NCBI RefSeq assembly: GCF_012843435.1
Contig: NZ_JABAFC010000024.1
Location: 1 to 56,276, forward strand
Source of the DNA: Psychrobacillus sp. BL-248-WT-3
GTDB lineage: Bacteria; Bacillota; Bacilli; Bacillales_A; Planococcaceae
Length of the DNA: 56,276 bases
Reading direction: 5' to 3'
Positions within the stretch are counted from its first letter, which is position 1. Each line of letters opens with the position of its first letter. The notes under the pieces are model-generated. The model had not been told where the DNA came from, searched no databases, and was given only the letters and a program-made list of their open reading frames with translations. A program made the position numbers and the translations under genes. This document shows, in pieces, positions 1-9,261 of the stretch.

Positions 1-176
1 TTTTCCCATTTGTCTGTCGGGGCAGTGACAGGCGATTCCGCTTTTCTTGATGTCTAGCTTCATCGCCTTGCCCCTCGAGGTCAAATGGATAAAAGCTCCG
101 GTGGCTGAGGAGCTGCCTCCTCGCTTTTCCCCATTTGCCTGTCGGGGCAGTGCAGGCGATTCCGCTTTTCTTGTTT
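1..176. repeat. 125-bp tandem repeat, left copy
   Basis: The motif CCCATTTGYCTGTCGGGGCAG starts near 5 and again near 130, exactly 125 bp apart. Between them lie GCCTTGCCCCTCGAGGTCAAATGG, which is largely its reverse complement (core GCCCCTCGAGGTCAAATGG at about 72-90), and a small GAGGA/TCCTC hairpin near 108-123. The unit is far richer in GC than its surroundings and can fold back on itself. The same unit with the same 125-bp period lies at the right end of the window. The open frame across 47-238 is a by-product of the GC-rich repeat, not a gene. Confidence 0.85.
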
Positions 177-275
177 CTAAAATTAGTTGGAAATTTATAT
201 ACATAAGCTACCTAATACTATTGGACGCCGTTATTTGATATAATAATATCCATTACACAAGAACGGAGATTTAAC

Positions 276-1637
276 GTGAACACACCAGTAAATAAGAATG
301 ATCAGTTAACAGTTTATATAGAGGATTTGACACATGATGGGTCAGGAGTAGCAAAGGTCGATGGCTACCCACTGTTTATCCACGGGGGTCTTCCTGATGA
401 AAAAGCCGAGGTACGTGTTGTAAAAACATTAAAAAACTATGGCTTTGCTAAATTACTTCATATTGTAGAGCCTTCTCCTTTCCGTGTGGAAGCACCATGT
501 CCAGTATTTTATGAGTGTGGTGGCTGTCAGCTTCAGCACATTAATTATGAAGGTCAGTTGAAATGGAAGGAAAATATGGTTCGAAATGTCATGCAAAGAC
601 TAGGTAAGATTGATGCACCAGTACTACCGGTAAAAGGAATGAACAATCCTTGGGAATATCGCAATAAATCCCAAATTCCATTTGGCTTAGTCGATGGAAA
701 GGTGATTGCAGGGTTCTACCAGGCAAAATCTCACCGTATTGCAGACACACCGACTTGTCTAATTCAATCCGATGAAGCAGACCGATTGATGAGAGCATTC
801 AAAGAGAAGGCATTAGAGCTAGACTTGATTCCTTACAATGAGGATACGAAGAAAGGTCAGCTTCGCCACTTAGTAGTACGTAAAGGACGAGCTACCGGCG
901 AGGTAATGGTTGTCCTAGTGACGAAGCATCCTAAGCTTTCCAAAAAGGAAGCGATTATTGAGCTAATTAGAGAGGTAGAGCCAAAGGTGACCTCCATTAT
1001 GCAAAATATAAACTCCAAAAATACAAATGTGATCTTTGGGGATCAAACTAACCTATTGTGGGGGAAACCAACGATTGAGGATCTAATCGGAGATGTACGC
1101 TTCGAAATTTCCGCTAGGTCCTTCTATCAGGTGAATCCAGAGCAGACAGAAGTGTTATACCAGCAGGCGCTTGATTATGCACAGCTTGCAGGTGACGAGA
1201 CAGTTATCGATGCCTATTGTGGAATTGGTACGATTTCTTTGTTCCTTGCACAAAAAGCGAAGCAAGTACTTGGTGTGGAGATTGTTCCCCAAGCAATTGA
1301 GGATGCAAAAAGAAACGCCGAGCTAAACGACTTTACGAACACGTACTTTGAAGCAGGCCCAGCAGAGGAAGTCATCCCACGCTGGTACAAGGAAGGGAAA
1401 ACAGCAGATGTATTAGTTGTGGACCCTCCAAGAAAAGGCTGCGACGAGGCACTACTAACAACGATTATTGAACAACGCCCAAAACGTGTGGTATACGTTT
1501 CCTGTAATCCAGCAACCTTAGCGCGTGATCTTCGCATCTTAGAGGACGGCGGCTATAAGACACAGGAGATTCAGCCAGTGGACATGTTCCCGCAGACGAC
1601 ACACTGTGAAGTTGTTACTTGGTTGGAGTTAGTGTAA
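276..1637 (+). CDS. rlmCD: 23S rRNA (uracil-5-)-methyltransferase, RlmCD/RlmD (RumA) family
   Basis: Predicted to transfer a methyl group from S-adenosylmethionine to C5 of uridines in 23S rRNA; the Bacillus homologue YefA modifies both U747 and U1939. The 453 residues match the family length. An N-terminal TRAM domain (about 10-65) is followed by iron-sulfur cysteines C75, C81, C84 and C161. The SAM-binding loop is DAYCGIGT near 312-319, the motif DPPRKG lies at 383-388, the catalytic cysteine is C410 in VSCNPAT, and the terminal HCE motif carries the base. The start is GTG at 276, seven bases after GGAGAT. It stands alone and ends at a strong terminator. Confidence 0.93.
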   Translation: MNTPVNKNDQLTVYIEDLTHDGSGVAKVDGYPLFIHGGLPDEKAEVRVVKTLKNYGFAKLLHIVEPSPFRVEAPCPVFYECGGCQLQHINYEGQLKWKENMVRNVMQRLGKIDAPVLPVKGMNNPWEYRNKSQIPFGLVDGKVIAGFYQAKSHRIADTPTCLIQSDEADRLMRAFKEKALELDLIPYNEDTKKGQLRHLVVRKGRATGEVMVVLVTKHPKLSKKEAIIELIREVEPKVTSIMQNINSKNTNVIFGDQTNLLWGKPTIEDLIGDVRFEISARSFYQVNPEQTEVLYQQALDYAQLAGDETVIDAYCGIGTISLFLAQKAKQVLGVEIVPQAIEDAKRNAELNDFTNTYFEAGPAEEVIPRWYKEGKTADVLVVDPPRKGCDEALLTTIIEQRPKRVVYVSCNPATLARDLRILEDGGYKTQEIQPVDMFPQTTHCEVVTWLELV

Positions 1638-1647
1638 TAGTGAATTA

Positions 1648-1706
1648 AAAAGCAGACGGGTTAGAGGTGTTGGTATCGCACTTCTAAGTTCCGTCTGCTT
1701 TTTATT
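1648..1706. terminator. Bidirectional terminator between rlmCD and the convergent oxidoreductase gene
   Basis: AAAAAGCAGACGG pairs with CCGTCTGCTTTTT, and AGAGGTG/CACTTCT extend the stem inward. Runs of A on one side and T on the other allow it to work for both convergent genes. Confidence 0.85.
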
Positions 1707-1728
1707 TATGGATGAAGCAAGGCACTTA

Positions 1729-2697
1729 TTATAAAGTGATCACCACTTTACCTTGAGCGTGACCTTCCTGGAAATATTTGAATGCCTCCGTTATTTCACT
1801 TAACTTAAACCGTTTATCAATTATAGGTTTTACTTTTCCACTTTGAAGTAACTCTTTTACATCATTTAAGTCATTTTGATTTGCTCTCTGTAATAGGCTA
1901 CTCATTTTCCTGCTTCCAGTCATTGAAATAAAAGGCCCAAGAATTAACGTTTGATAAAGCTGAGACTCAGAACCTCCTACGTGAACAAATTTCCCATTTG
2001 GTTTTAGAACCTTTTTATAAGCTGAAAGGGAATTAGACCCATTGACGCCGAGAACTAAATCATAGGATTCCTTATGTTGTGCGAAATCCTCTTTTGTATA
2101 ATCGATGATATGATCTGCTCCTATAGAACGCAATATTTCAACGTTTCGTGAACTGCATACGCCAGTTACTTCAGCACCGAATGATTTAGCGATTTGTACC
2201 GCAAAAGTACCGACACCTCCAGATGCGCCATAAATTAATACTTTATGCCCCGATTTAATTTCACCTTTATCACGTAGTCCTTGTAAGGCAGTTACAGCTG
2301 CCATAGGAGTCGCAGCTGCTTCTTCAAAGGAAATATTGTTGGGTTTATGCGCTAAAGCATGTTCTGGTGCAGTTACATATTCAGCAAAACCACCCCAGCC
2401 ACAAGTAGAGAGGTCACCAAATACTTCATCACCTACGTTAAATCGCTTTACGTTTTCCCCAACAGCTTCAACTGTACCAGCTATGTCACCTCCTGGAATA
2501 GAGTATTTTGGTTTCGTTAGTCCGAACGCAAATCGGGCTAAGAAGGGTTTGCCCTTCAAAAGAACTAAGTTGCCAAAATTTAAAGATGCTGAATGAACCT
2601 TTACCAATACTTGGTTCTCAGTAGGGAAAGGTTTTTTAATCTCTTTTAATACAAGCACATCGGGCGAACCATATTGATCACAAACTATCGCCTTCAT
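1729..2697 (-). CDS. NAD(P)-dependent zinc-free alcohol dehydrogenase / quinone oxidoreductase-like protein (MDR superfamily)
   Basis: A medium-chain reductase of 322 residues. It has the N-terminal GroES-like fold, with GGDIAGTVEAVGENV and FGDLSTCGWGGFAEYV, and a Rossmann domain with the NADPH loop YGASGGVGTFAVQIAK. The structural zinc cysteines of classical alcohol dehydrogenases are absent, which points to a quinone or enone reductase. I place the start at ATG 2697 because GGAGGAG lies just upstream; reading from the TTG at 2712 would place that ribosome binding site inside the gene. A Crp/Fnr regulator lies just upstream on the same strand and may control it. The substrate cannot be told from sequence. 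Confidence 0.85.
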   Translation of the reverse strand: MKAIVCDQYGSPDVLVLKEIKKPFPTENQVLVKVHSASLNFGNLVLLKGKPFLARFAFGLTKPKYSIPGGDIAGTVEAVGENVKRFNVGDEVFGDLSTCGWGGFAEYVTAPEHALAHKPNNISFEEAAATPMAAVTALQGLRDKGEIKSGHKVLIYGASGGVGTFAVQIAKSFGAEVTGVCSSRNVEILRSIGADHIIDYTKEDFAQHKESYDLVLGVNGSNSLSAYKKVLKPNGKFVHVGGSESQLYQTLILGPFISMTGSRKMSSLLQRANQNDLNDVKELLQSGKVKPIIDKRFKLSEITEAFKYFQEGHAQGKVVITL

Positions 2698-2917
2698 AAA
2701 AATCTCCTCCAAATGTTAATATCTTTGATTAATTTTAATAATAACAAGAGGATAAAAACCGTTCATTGACTTAAGTTAATTTCTAGATACTTTATAAATT
2801 TTTTATTTGTAAACACAAAAGGTAAGGGTGATATATAGTTCAATGATATTTGGTAAGTCAGTCTTCGGTGCTTAGTTGCTACTTTGAAGGAGGATAATTG
2901 GTGGGATGGAATTTTTT

Positions 2918-3505
2918 TTATAATGTATTTTTTTTAATACGTTTTTTTATTCTACTTAACGATTCAGGAGTAATTCCAAGATAACTAGCTAATTGATGTT
3001 GTGGTACACGTTCAATTAACTCGGGGCGTTTCCTTAAAATGGATTCGTATCGTTCCTCTGGAGAAGAACCAATAAATTCACCGAATTGATCTTGTATTTC
3101 ACCAACGTTTATTTCCATCATTTTACGGATCATTATTTCAAGTTGTGGGTATTTGTTTAACATCGTATTTTCAGAATCAATATCACCAACAACTAATCTG
3201 CAATCTTCAACACAAACTAATGAATACTTTGATAAGTCACCTTGAGTCTTTTCGTTGATAATTGGAATAGCTTGTTCTTCAATAAAAAAATTTGATGTTA
3301 CTTCTTTACCTGATTCATCTATAAAAAACTGCCTAACACACCCTATTAATACGAAATAACATTTAATAGCAGAAAGTTCTCCTTGTCTAAGAAGATATTG
3401 TCCTTTTTTATATTCATCAATTCGTAAACTTTCTGAGATTGCCCGCTGTTCATCTTCGCTGATTAAAGTAAAGTCAGACATATATTTTAATAGTATATCC
3501 ATCAT
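2918..3505 (-). CDS. Crp/Fnr-family transcriptional regulator
   Basis: A 195-residue protein with an N-terminal cyclic-nucleotide-binding-like beta barrel (about 10-115, including KKGQYLLRQGE) and a C-terminal helix-turn-helix near 165-192 (VPQHQLASYLGITPESLSRIKKR). There is no cysteine cluster of the oxygen-sensing Fnr type, so the ligand is unknown. AAAGGAGG lies 5 bases before the first of two adjacent ATG codons. The neighbouring oxidoreductase on the same strand is a plausible target, as is the gene on the other side at 3796; this is inferred from position only. Confidence 0.85.
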   Translation of the reverse strand: MMDILLKYMSDFTLISEDEQRAISESLRIDEYKKGQYLLRQGELSAIKCYFVLIGCVRQFFIDESGKEVTSNFFIEEQAIPIINEKTQGDLSKYSLVCVEDCRLVVGDIDSENTMLNKYPQLEIMIRKMMEINVGEIQDQFGEFIGSSPEERYESILRKRPELIERVPQHQLASYLGITPESLSRIKKRIKKNTL

Positions 3506-3795
3506 GTATTCCTCCTTTCTAATGAAGGTAATTTAAATGTATATAATCATTTCAATACCTTTATCCATTTCACCTTTTTTAGATAGAAACAATCGAAATA
3601 GCATCTCTTTTACTATTTTTAGTAAAGAAAGAATTTATAATAAAGCATATAAAAATTAGTCTAATAACATTCCAAAATAAATATTTAGGCATACTAAAAA
3701 GGGCTAAGTTCTATGATTGTAGGACCTTAGAATAAAGTAACCAACTTTTGAATATTACAATAGGAAGATAATCCATCTGAATGGGAGTGTTGTAC

Positions 3796-4533
3796 TTGAG
3801 AATCCTTGTAACTGGTTCAACCGGAAAATTAGGGGCGGCTTTGTTAAAGCAATTAAAAGATTTAGACTATCAAGTAAAAATAACTTCGAGAAGAAAACCA
3901 GAAGGAGAAGCCTTCCCATGGGTTTATAGCGATTTATTATCAGGTGAAGGTTTAGAAGAAGCGGTAAAAGATGTGGACGTCATTATTCACGCAGCAACTA
4001 GTCCGATAAAAAATTCTAAAAGCATTGAGGTTGCTGGGTTAGAAAAATTATTAAGCAAGCTGAATCATATACACCTGTTTATTTATCCATCAATTGTAGG
4101 AATTGAGGAAATCCCCTTCCAATATTATAGACTTAAATACGAAGCAGAAGAATTATTAAAAAATAGTTCTGTACCCTATACAATTGCTCGTGCAACGCAG
4201 TTTCATAGCTTTGTTGAGGATTTACTCTTATCAACACCTCTCTTTAAAAGATATATAATCCCTGGAAAGGTTAAATTTCAAAGCATCGATGTTAATGAAT
4301 TTGCTAGACATTTAATCGATTTAGTTAATAAAGGTCCACAAGGGAAATTAGATGATTTCTGTGGACCAGATATAATGACATTAAGAGAAATGGCGGAGTT
4401 AAAAATTAAGGTGAACAATGAAACGAATGATGTTTTAAGCATTCCTCTCCCAGGGAAATTATACAATTCATTAATTGAAGGGAAAAATACAAATCCTCTG
4501 CAAAAGAAAGGGCAGGGCGATAAGTCCCTTTAG
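3796..4533 (+). CDS. NmrA-like/SDR NAD(P)-binding protein, probably C-terminally truncated
   Basis: An atypical short-chain dehydrogenase. The N-terminal nucleotide loop VTGSTGKLGAALL comes within the first 20 residues, and later stretches (IIHAATSP, SIVGIEEIPFQYYRLKYEAEELL, IARATQF) match NmrA-like sugar-epimerase relatives. I prefer the TTG start at 3796, eight bases after GGAG; the ATG at 3781 has no ribosome binding site. Relatives end with a longer tail after the equivalent of GKLYNSLIEGKNT. Here the sequence changes to LQKKGQGDKSL and stops, inside the end of the opposite-strand gene. The last dozen or so residues therefore look replaced. Confidence 0.75.
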   Translation: MRILVTGSTGKLGAALLKQLKDLDYQVKITSRRKPEGEAFPWVYSDLLSGEGLEEAVKDVDVIIHAATSPIKNSKSIEVAGLEKLLSKLNHIHLFIYPSIVGIEEIPFQYYRLKYEAEELLKNSSVPYTIARATQFHSFVEDLLLSTPLFKRYIIPGKVKFQSIDVNEFARHLIDLVNKGPQGKLDDFCGPDIMTLREMAELKIKVNNETNDVLSIPLPGKLYNSLIEGKNTNPLQKKGQGDKSL

Positions 4534-5121
4534 AGTAGAGAATGGGCCAATGATATCAAACATATTGAGCAATCCAGCAAGGAATACCATAACAGCCGTC
4601 AACATTCCAAATAGCGCTAGCGGTTTTGGCACGATTTCCGTTTTATATAATAAATAACTGTACAAGAGTGTATTCAAGCCGAGCATTAAATTCGGCCCTA
4701 ATATAGAAGTCCAAGCATGAAATGATTGAAGAATGCTCCCTATTTGATGATATGCTCCTTCATTAACGAATTGTCCAGCTCCATAATCAGAACTAAGACT
4801 TAGCAAACCTAATATACTCACCACGCCAATCGCTATAAAAACAGCCTCCATAAATCGAAAACAAAGATATGCTAATGCCGAATGTTCATTCCATAGTCGT
4901 ACATACGGAAATAACATAACAGCGGTTCCAACTGCAGCTATAATGAGCAAAATGTCATTCATAACACCAACCAAAACGGCTGTTTTCGAACCATTCACCA
5001 CAGCCATATACCAATCTCCTGATAGTAACGGCTGATATAATAGTACAGCAATAACAGCACTGACTGCGGCCACGATATAAAATAAACCAATTAATATTCC
5101 ATTCATTCTATCCTTTTTCAT
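4471..5121 (-). CDS. DUF4386-family membrane protein, probably C-terminally altered
   Basis: About 216 residues with six predicted membrane helices, matching the DUF4386 family of unknown function (N-terminal GILIGLFYIVAAVSAVIA, central SFHAWTSILGPNLMLGLNTLLYSYLLY, late PKPLALFGMLTAVMVFLAGLL). The start is ATG 5121 after AAGGAGG; the longer frame to 5160 runs through that site. The usual last helix after GLIALPF is replaced by LLQRICIFPFN and a stop. The 3' end overlaps the 3' end of the facing gene by 63 bases. It diverges from an AraC-type regulator at 5204 that may control it. Confidence 0.75.
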   Translation of the reverse strand: MKKDRMNGILIGLFYIVAAVSAVIAVLLYQPLLSGDWYMAVVNGSKTAVLVGVMNDILLIIAAVGTAVMLFPYVRLWNEHSALAYLCFRFMEAVFIAIGVVSILGLLSLSSDYGAGQFVNEGAYHQIGSILQSFHAWTSILGPNLMLGLNTLLYSYLLYKTEIVPKPLALFGMLTAVMVFLAGLLNMFDIIGPFSTLKGLIALPFLLQRICIFPFN

Positions 5122-5203
5122 TACATTTACCTCCTTAAAAATGATTAATCTTATCAGCAATTTTTTTGTCGGAATACCCTAAAAATGAAGGGGAGGAACC
5201 CTT

Positions 5204-6073
5204 ATGGATCATTATAAAATTATTGAAAACTCTTTAACTTTCATTGAAGAACATATTGAGGAACCGTTGTCAGTGGAGTCTGTATCTACATACTTCAACA
5301 TGTCGAAATTTTATTTTCATAGACTTTTTTCCGCAATTATGGGTTGTTCCTTGAACCAATACATATTGTCAAGACGATTAAATTACGCGGTTAAATTAAT
5401 ACAAGAAGACCGATTATCATTGACGGAAATTGCCTATCAGTTAAACTTCGGATCACAATCTTCGTTCACTCGTGCTTTTAAACGTCAATTTCAACTAGCT
5501 CCTAGCTCACTAAAAGAAAAGGATACCGTCATATCTCCAGAACCTATACCTTTAGTCGTTAAACGCCCTTTAAAAAACATTAATGGTGATGTAGTAACCG
5601 ATTTTACATTAACGGAATTTGATGCTATCAGATTGACGGGAATCGCATTTGAAGTTGATTTGGCATGTGAAGATTACAAAGCAAAGATTCACGCTCATTC
5701 GAAAATGCTCTTAGAAACAATAGGTGAGACCATATCTGGACCTTGTTTTATGGTCTATTCAAACTGCCATCCAAATTCAACCCGTTTCAATGCTCTATTT
5801 GGCATTCCTTATGATATACAAATAGATAAACCGTTCTATTTCAACGTAGAAGTGCCACAAATATTTTGTGCTAAGTTCCAATACTCTGGTGACCTTCTTG
5901 AGGTAGGGGATGTGTTTAAAACCGACTTCGCAAGATTTTTAAAAATTTCAAAGCAAGAAAGAGAACAATCAGATATTGAACTAATTCAAGTTTTTAGAGG
6001 CGTTCATCATCTTGATTCGGACTATCATATATTTACTCCTATTAAAAAGCTGCCGATTGATTCAAATTATTAA
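5204..6073 (+). CDS. AraC-family regulator with GyrI-like effector domain
   Basis: A 289-residue regulator. The N-terminal AraC/XylS double helix-turn-helix covers about residues 8-105 (SVESVSTYFNMSKFYFHRLFSA, LTEIAYQLNFGSQSSFTRAFKRQF). A GyrI-like/BmrR-type small-molecule domain follows, about 125-285. Such proteins resemble Rob and often bind hydrophobic or cationic compounds. GGGGAGG lies 7 bases before the ATG. The gene starts about 80 bp from the divergent DUF4386 gene, so a shared control region is likely. The ligand is unknown. Confidence 0.88.
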   Translation: MDHYKIIENSLTFIEEHIEEPLSVESVSTYFNMSKFYFHRLFSAIMGCSLNQYILSRRLNYAVKLIQEDRLSLTEIAYQLNFGSQSSFTRAFKRQFQLAPSSLKEKDTVISPEPIPLVVKRPLKNINGDVVTDFTLTEFDAIRLTGIAFEVDLACEDYKAKIHAHSKMLLETIGETISGPCFMVYSNCHPNSTRFNALFGIPYDIQIDKPFYFNVEVPQIFCAKFQYSGDLLEVGDVFKTDFARFLKISKQEREQSDIELIQVFRGVHHLDSDYHIFTPIKKLPIDSNY

Positions 6074-6510
6074 TTTGGATTGATGATAATCACAATTTAT
6101 ATGATTCTGTTTGAATTGGCCAAATCCATTGATCTAAATTTATCACTGCAGTACTGTTTCCACTATCCATATCTTGCTGTAAAAACAATTATTTTACTTC
6201 ATGAACGACTCCAGATATTGTGAAGAAACGATTAGATAGCTATTGTTAGGGGATAATGTTAGCATCCTTTGTTGAACTTTTCTGAGTAAAAAACATAGAA
6301 CTACTCCACACATGTGAGAAATTATATTGATATACTATACTAGCTAGGTAGTTAATAAAATCGTCTTTGACCATCCGATATGGCATTGCTTATGAGTGGC
6401 CCAAACCAATAAGAAAACAGACAATGTAAAATTTGTTCTAGATAAAATATAGAGAAAAATTCAAGCCTGTTAAAATTATCTTTAAACAAGGTTTATTAAA
6501 AGGAGAAAAC
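6074..6510. other. 437-bp gene-free stretch with a possible decayed reading frame on the minus strand
   Basis: No intact gene is visible. On the minus strand at about 6086-6230 a frame reads FTISGVVHEVK, stop, then LFLQQDMDSGNSTAVINLD and on to a second stop. That looks more protein-like than random sequence and could be the tail of a lost gene, but I cannot name it. No terminator or convincing promoter was seen apart from AT-rich sequence near 6330-6350. Confidence 0.3.
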
Positions 6511-7347
6511 ATGCAAACGATTAAAAAATACTTTGGCGAATTTAATATGACATGGCCAAAAGTTATCATTTTAGCTGTTATTACAGCATTATATACTGCA
6601 TTGATCAATCAGGTTTCATTTTTACAAGACACCTCCTTTCAGGACATAGCCGTTTATCCTGACTGGTGGTTTCTATTTGCTATATTTATCATTGTTAACT
6701 GCAAAAAGTGGTGGGAAGCCTCACTTAAATGTTTCGTGTTCTTCCTTGTCAGCCAGCCCCTCATTTATTTGATTGAGGTTCCGTTTTATGCATACGGTTG
6801 GGACATATTCCGTTATTATGATTATTGGTTTAAAATTACCGTCCTGACCTTACCTGGTGCTGCAATAGCATTCCAACTTAAAAAGAAGAACTGGATCAGC
6901 GTTTTAGTTTTGTCTGTGGCTACTGGGTATCTTTCTTGGGCAAGCGTGCACTATTTCAGAGCTGCACAGGCCAATTTCCCGAATCATCTGTTAAGCGCCG
7001 TATTCTGCCTTGCTCTGGCAGTTTTTTTTGTTTTTATTTTGCTGGATAAGAAGAAGCATTGCATCACTGCCCTTGCTATTATAGCTGCCGTTTTTATTGC
7101 AGTTTTTGCCTTCACCAAAATAGATGACACTATGGAAATGTACCTTGACGAGGGAAAATGGACCTTCTCGGCTGAGGATAAATCAGTTGTGACTGTGGAG
7201 ATTGTAGAAGGGAACCATGTGACGATGTCAGCAATACACGATGGCACTACTTTTATCCGCTTTGAAAACACTGCCGGTGTCGAAAGAAACTATCTTGTTA
7301 CTGTAAGCGGTGTCAGCATATGGATTGATGCGATTGACGAAGATTGA
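6511..7347 (+). CDS. Unknown multi-spanning membrane protein with C-terminal soluble domain
   Basis: I do not recognise a family. About 278 residues: roughly six or seven hydrophobic segments between residues 17 and 205 (including VIILAVITALYTALI, WWFLFAIFIIVNC, ALAVFFVFILL, ALAIIAAVFIAVFAF), then an extracytoplasmic or cytoplasmic beta-rich tail of about 70 residues rich in V, T and acidic residues. AAAGGAG lies 6 bases before the ATG. It has no clear operon partner; an acetyltransferase fragment follows 16 bp downstream. Confidence 0.7.
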   Translation: MQTIKKYFGEFNMTWPKVIILAVITALYTALINQVSFLQDTSFQDIAVYPDWWFLFAIFIIVNCKKWWEASLKCFVFFLVSQPLIYLIEVPFYAYGWDIFRYYDYWFKITVLTLPGAAIAFQLKKKNWISVLVLSVATGYLSWASVHYFRAAQANFPNHLLSAVFCLALAVFFVFILLDKKKHCITALAIIAAVFIAVFAFTKIDDTMEMYLDEGKWTFSAEDKSVVTVEIVEGNHVTMSAIHDGTTFIRFENTAGVERNYLVTVSGVSIWIDAIDED

Positions 7348-7363
7348 GCTTTTACTTCATTGA

Positions 7364-7585
7364 ATGGGGAAACTAATCCTAAAATTAGCCTTCGAAGTAC
7401 TTGGTTTAGAGCGAGTGTATGTTGGATACGAGGTTAAGAATAGTGCTTCTGGAAAAGTATTTAGTCGTTTAGGCATGACATGTGAAGGAATCCTTTGTAA
7501 AGGTGAAATGAAAAAAGGAGAACTAGTAGATAGTGTATATCATTCGATAATATTAAAAGACGAGTATCTAAACATCGAAAAATGA
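7364..7585 (+). pseudogene. GNAT acetyltransferase fragment (C-terminal part only)
   Basis: The 73-residue frame reads as the second half of a RimJ/RimL-type N-acetyltransferase: LILKLAFEVLGLERVYVGYEVKNSASGKVFSRLGM is the usual motif around the acetyl-CoA-binding and C-terminal strands, followed by EG, a basic turn and a terminal strand. The N-terminal half is missing and sequence upstream belongs to another gene. There is no ribosome binding site at the ATG. I read it as a remnant, not a working enzyme. Confidence 0.7.
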
Positions 7586-7655
7586 GAATAGGACAGGTAG
7601 TACATGGTAAAGAATAATTTTAGTATTACTATTTGTTAATACGAAAAGAACATCC

Positions 7656-7693
7656 AAAAGATGACCCCGACAGTTGAAGGGTCGTCTTTTTTG
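7656..7693 (+). terminator. Rho-independent terminator
   Basis: AAAAGATGACCC pairs with GGGTCGTCTTTT and is followed by a T run. It separates the fragment at 7364 from the lipoprotein gene at 7884. Confidence 0.85.
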
Positions 7694-7883
7694 GTTTAGA
7701 GAAAAGTTGGGCGGAGAATGTAAAATTGACACTTCTTATTAATTACCATATAATATCAAAAATGTTGCTAAAATGGCAGTTTACAGCAAGTTTGTTTATT
7801 GTGTAAAGTTACATTATTTTAATGAGTCATTTGTAGATAGTGAATGGTTGTTGCATAGAATAATAGTTAAGGGGATGATTCAA

Positions 7884-8987
7884 ATGAAAAAATTAATACT
7901 TTGCACTATCACGCTCTTACTAGTCTTATTAACTCTTTATGCTTGCAGTGACGAACGGGAGGAAAACAAAACAGACATAGAAAAGCCAGGGGAAGGTATT
8001 ATCGTTAGTGAAAACGAAAGCAACGAAAACGAAGTTGATCCAATTTCCATTGGAAAAATTGAAAATTATGAGGGAATGGAAATTACCGACTGGATCGATG
8101 AGCATACTGTTGTTCTTGCAAAAGAAAACCAGGAATTTGAAAAAATGAGTTTGTTAGAAAATGCAGAGTTCTATCCTAGAAGTATATACGTGTACAATTT
8201 GGATACTAAAGAATTTAAAACAATTAAAGCTCAAAAAGATATGTTTCTCGGTGGGGCAACTTTGTCTCCGGATAAAAATCACCTCTTATATTATGAAAAC
8301 TCTATTGGAGATATCGCCTATTATATGATGAGTTTAGGGGAAGGGGAGAAAACGCTTGTTACCGAGGATATTATTGGTAGTGTCTATACCGCTGAGTGGA
8401 CTGACGAGAACCACGTAATCGGTGCTTCCTATGCGGGTGGTGCAGTTATGGCTGATACGGAGGGGAATGTAACTCCGATTGCCGAGCTTCAGGAGGAGCA
8501 GTTGTTTAATGTTCATAAAATGCAAGAAAAAATCTACTATATAACAACAGAAAACCCTTCCTTTCAAGTATATAAGATGGATTGGAACACCAAAGAAAAA
8601 AAGAAACTTCCATTGGAAAATGCAGAAAGAATCACACTATCTCCGGATGGAAAGCAATTACTTGTTACGCAGACAACAGGGAATACGAAAAGGTTAATAA
8701 TAGCAGATACCGATGGAAATATACAAAGTATAATTGCAGAAGGTTCTGATGTGACAGGTGCTTCCTGGTCTCCGAATCAGCAAATGATTGTATATCAGTC
8801 AAGCTCTATCATAAACGGTGAAGAAAAAAGTGGATTACACCTATATGAAGTAACATCTGATGAATCCATACAAATTGTTCAAGACATTGGAAATGTGAAA
8901 ACCAAATGGAGTCCTTCAGGCAAAAAAATTTCCGTTGTTGAATTGGATGAAAAAATTTATAACAGCAGTATCATTTCTATTGATTAG
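7884..8987 (+). CDS. Lipoprotein with TolB/WD40-like beta-propeller repeats
   Basis: A 367-residue secreted lipoprotein. The signal peptide MKKLILCTITLLLVLLTLYAC ends in a cysteine suited to lipidation, though LYAC is a slightly atypical lipobox. The mature part has propeller-type motifs such as LSPDKNHLLYY, LSPDGKQLLVT and SWSPNQQMIVYQS spaced along the chain. The start is ATG 7884 with GGGGATGA upstream; the in-frame extension to 7773 lacks a ribosome binding site and would bury the signal peptide. Role unknown; it is monocistronic, between two terminators. Confidence 0.8.
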   Translation: MKKLILCTITLLLVLLTLYACSDEREENKTDIEKPGEGIIVSENESNENEVDPISIGKIENYEGMEITDWIDEHTVVLAKENQEFEKMSLLENAEFYPRSIYVYNLDTKEFKTIKAQKDMFLGGATLSPDKNHLLYYENSIGDIAYYMMSLGEGEKTLVTEDIIGSVYTAEWTDENHVIGASYAGGAVMADTEGNVTPIAELQEEQLFNVHKMQEKIYYITTENPSFQVYKMDWNTKEKKKLPLENAERITLSPDGKQLLVTQTTGNTKRLIIADTDGNIQSIIAEGSDVTGASWSPNQQMIVYQSSSIINGEEKSGLHLYEVTSDESIQIVQDIGNVKTKWSPSGKKISVVELDEKIYNSSIISID

Positions 8988-9025
8988 TGCAGTTTTTACT
9001 TTAATAGAATAAAAGCTTATGATAC

Positions 9026-9083
9026 AAAAAAGCAGATCGTCTAGAAGTGCTAAAATGCATATCTAGACGATCTGCTTTTATCT
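9026..9083 (+). terminator. Rho-independent terminator
   Basis: AAAAGCAGATCGTCTAGA pairs perfectly with TCTAGACGATCTGCTTTT across a 17-base loop, followed by T-rich sequence. Confidence 0.9.
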
Positions 9084-9261
9084 TTATGAACAAAAGGGTA
9101 CAGGTTAGTATCATAGATGAATTTTAGACAAAATAGATTGAAATATTGTCTAAAATCTTCTGATTATTTAACTGTATAATTTACCCTTTTAGTGTATATT
9201 TAGGTTAAGTGGAAATTAATAAGTACGCTGTAAGGACTACTTTAGTTGAAAGGAATGTATT

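Noticed and set aside
47-238. 63-residue open frame at the left end
   Set aside because: It lies across the 125-bp tandem repeat, has no ribosome binding site and an amino acid make-up typical of translated GC-rich repeats.
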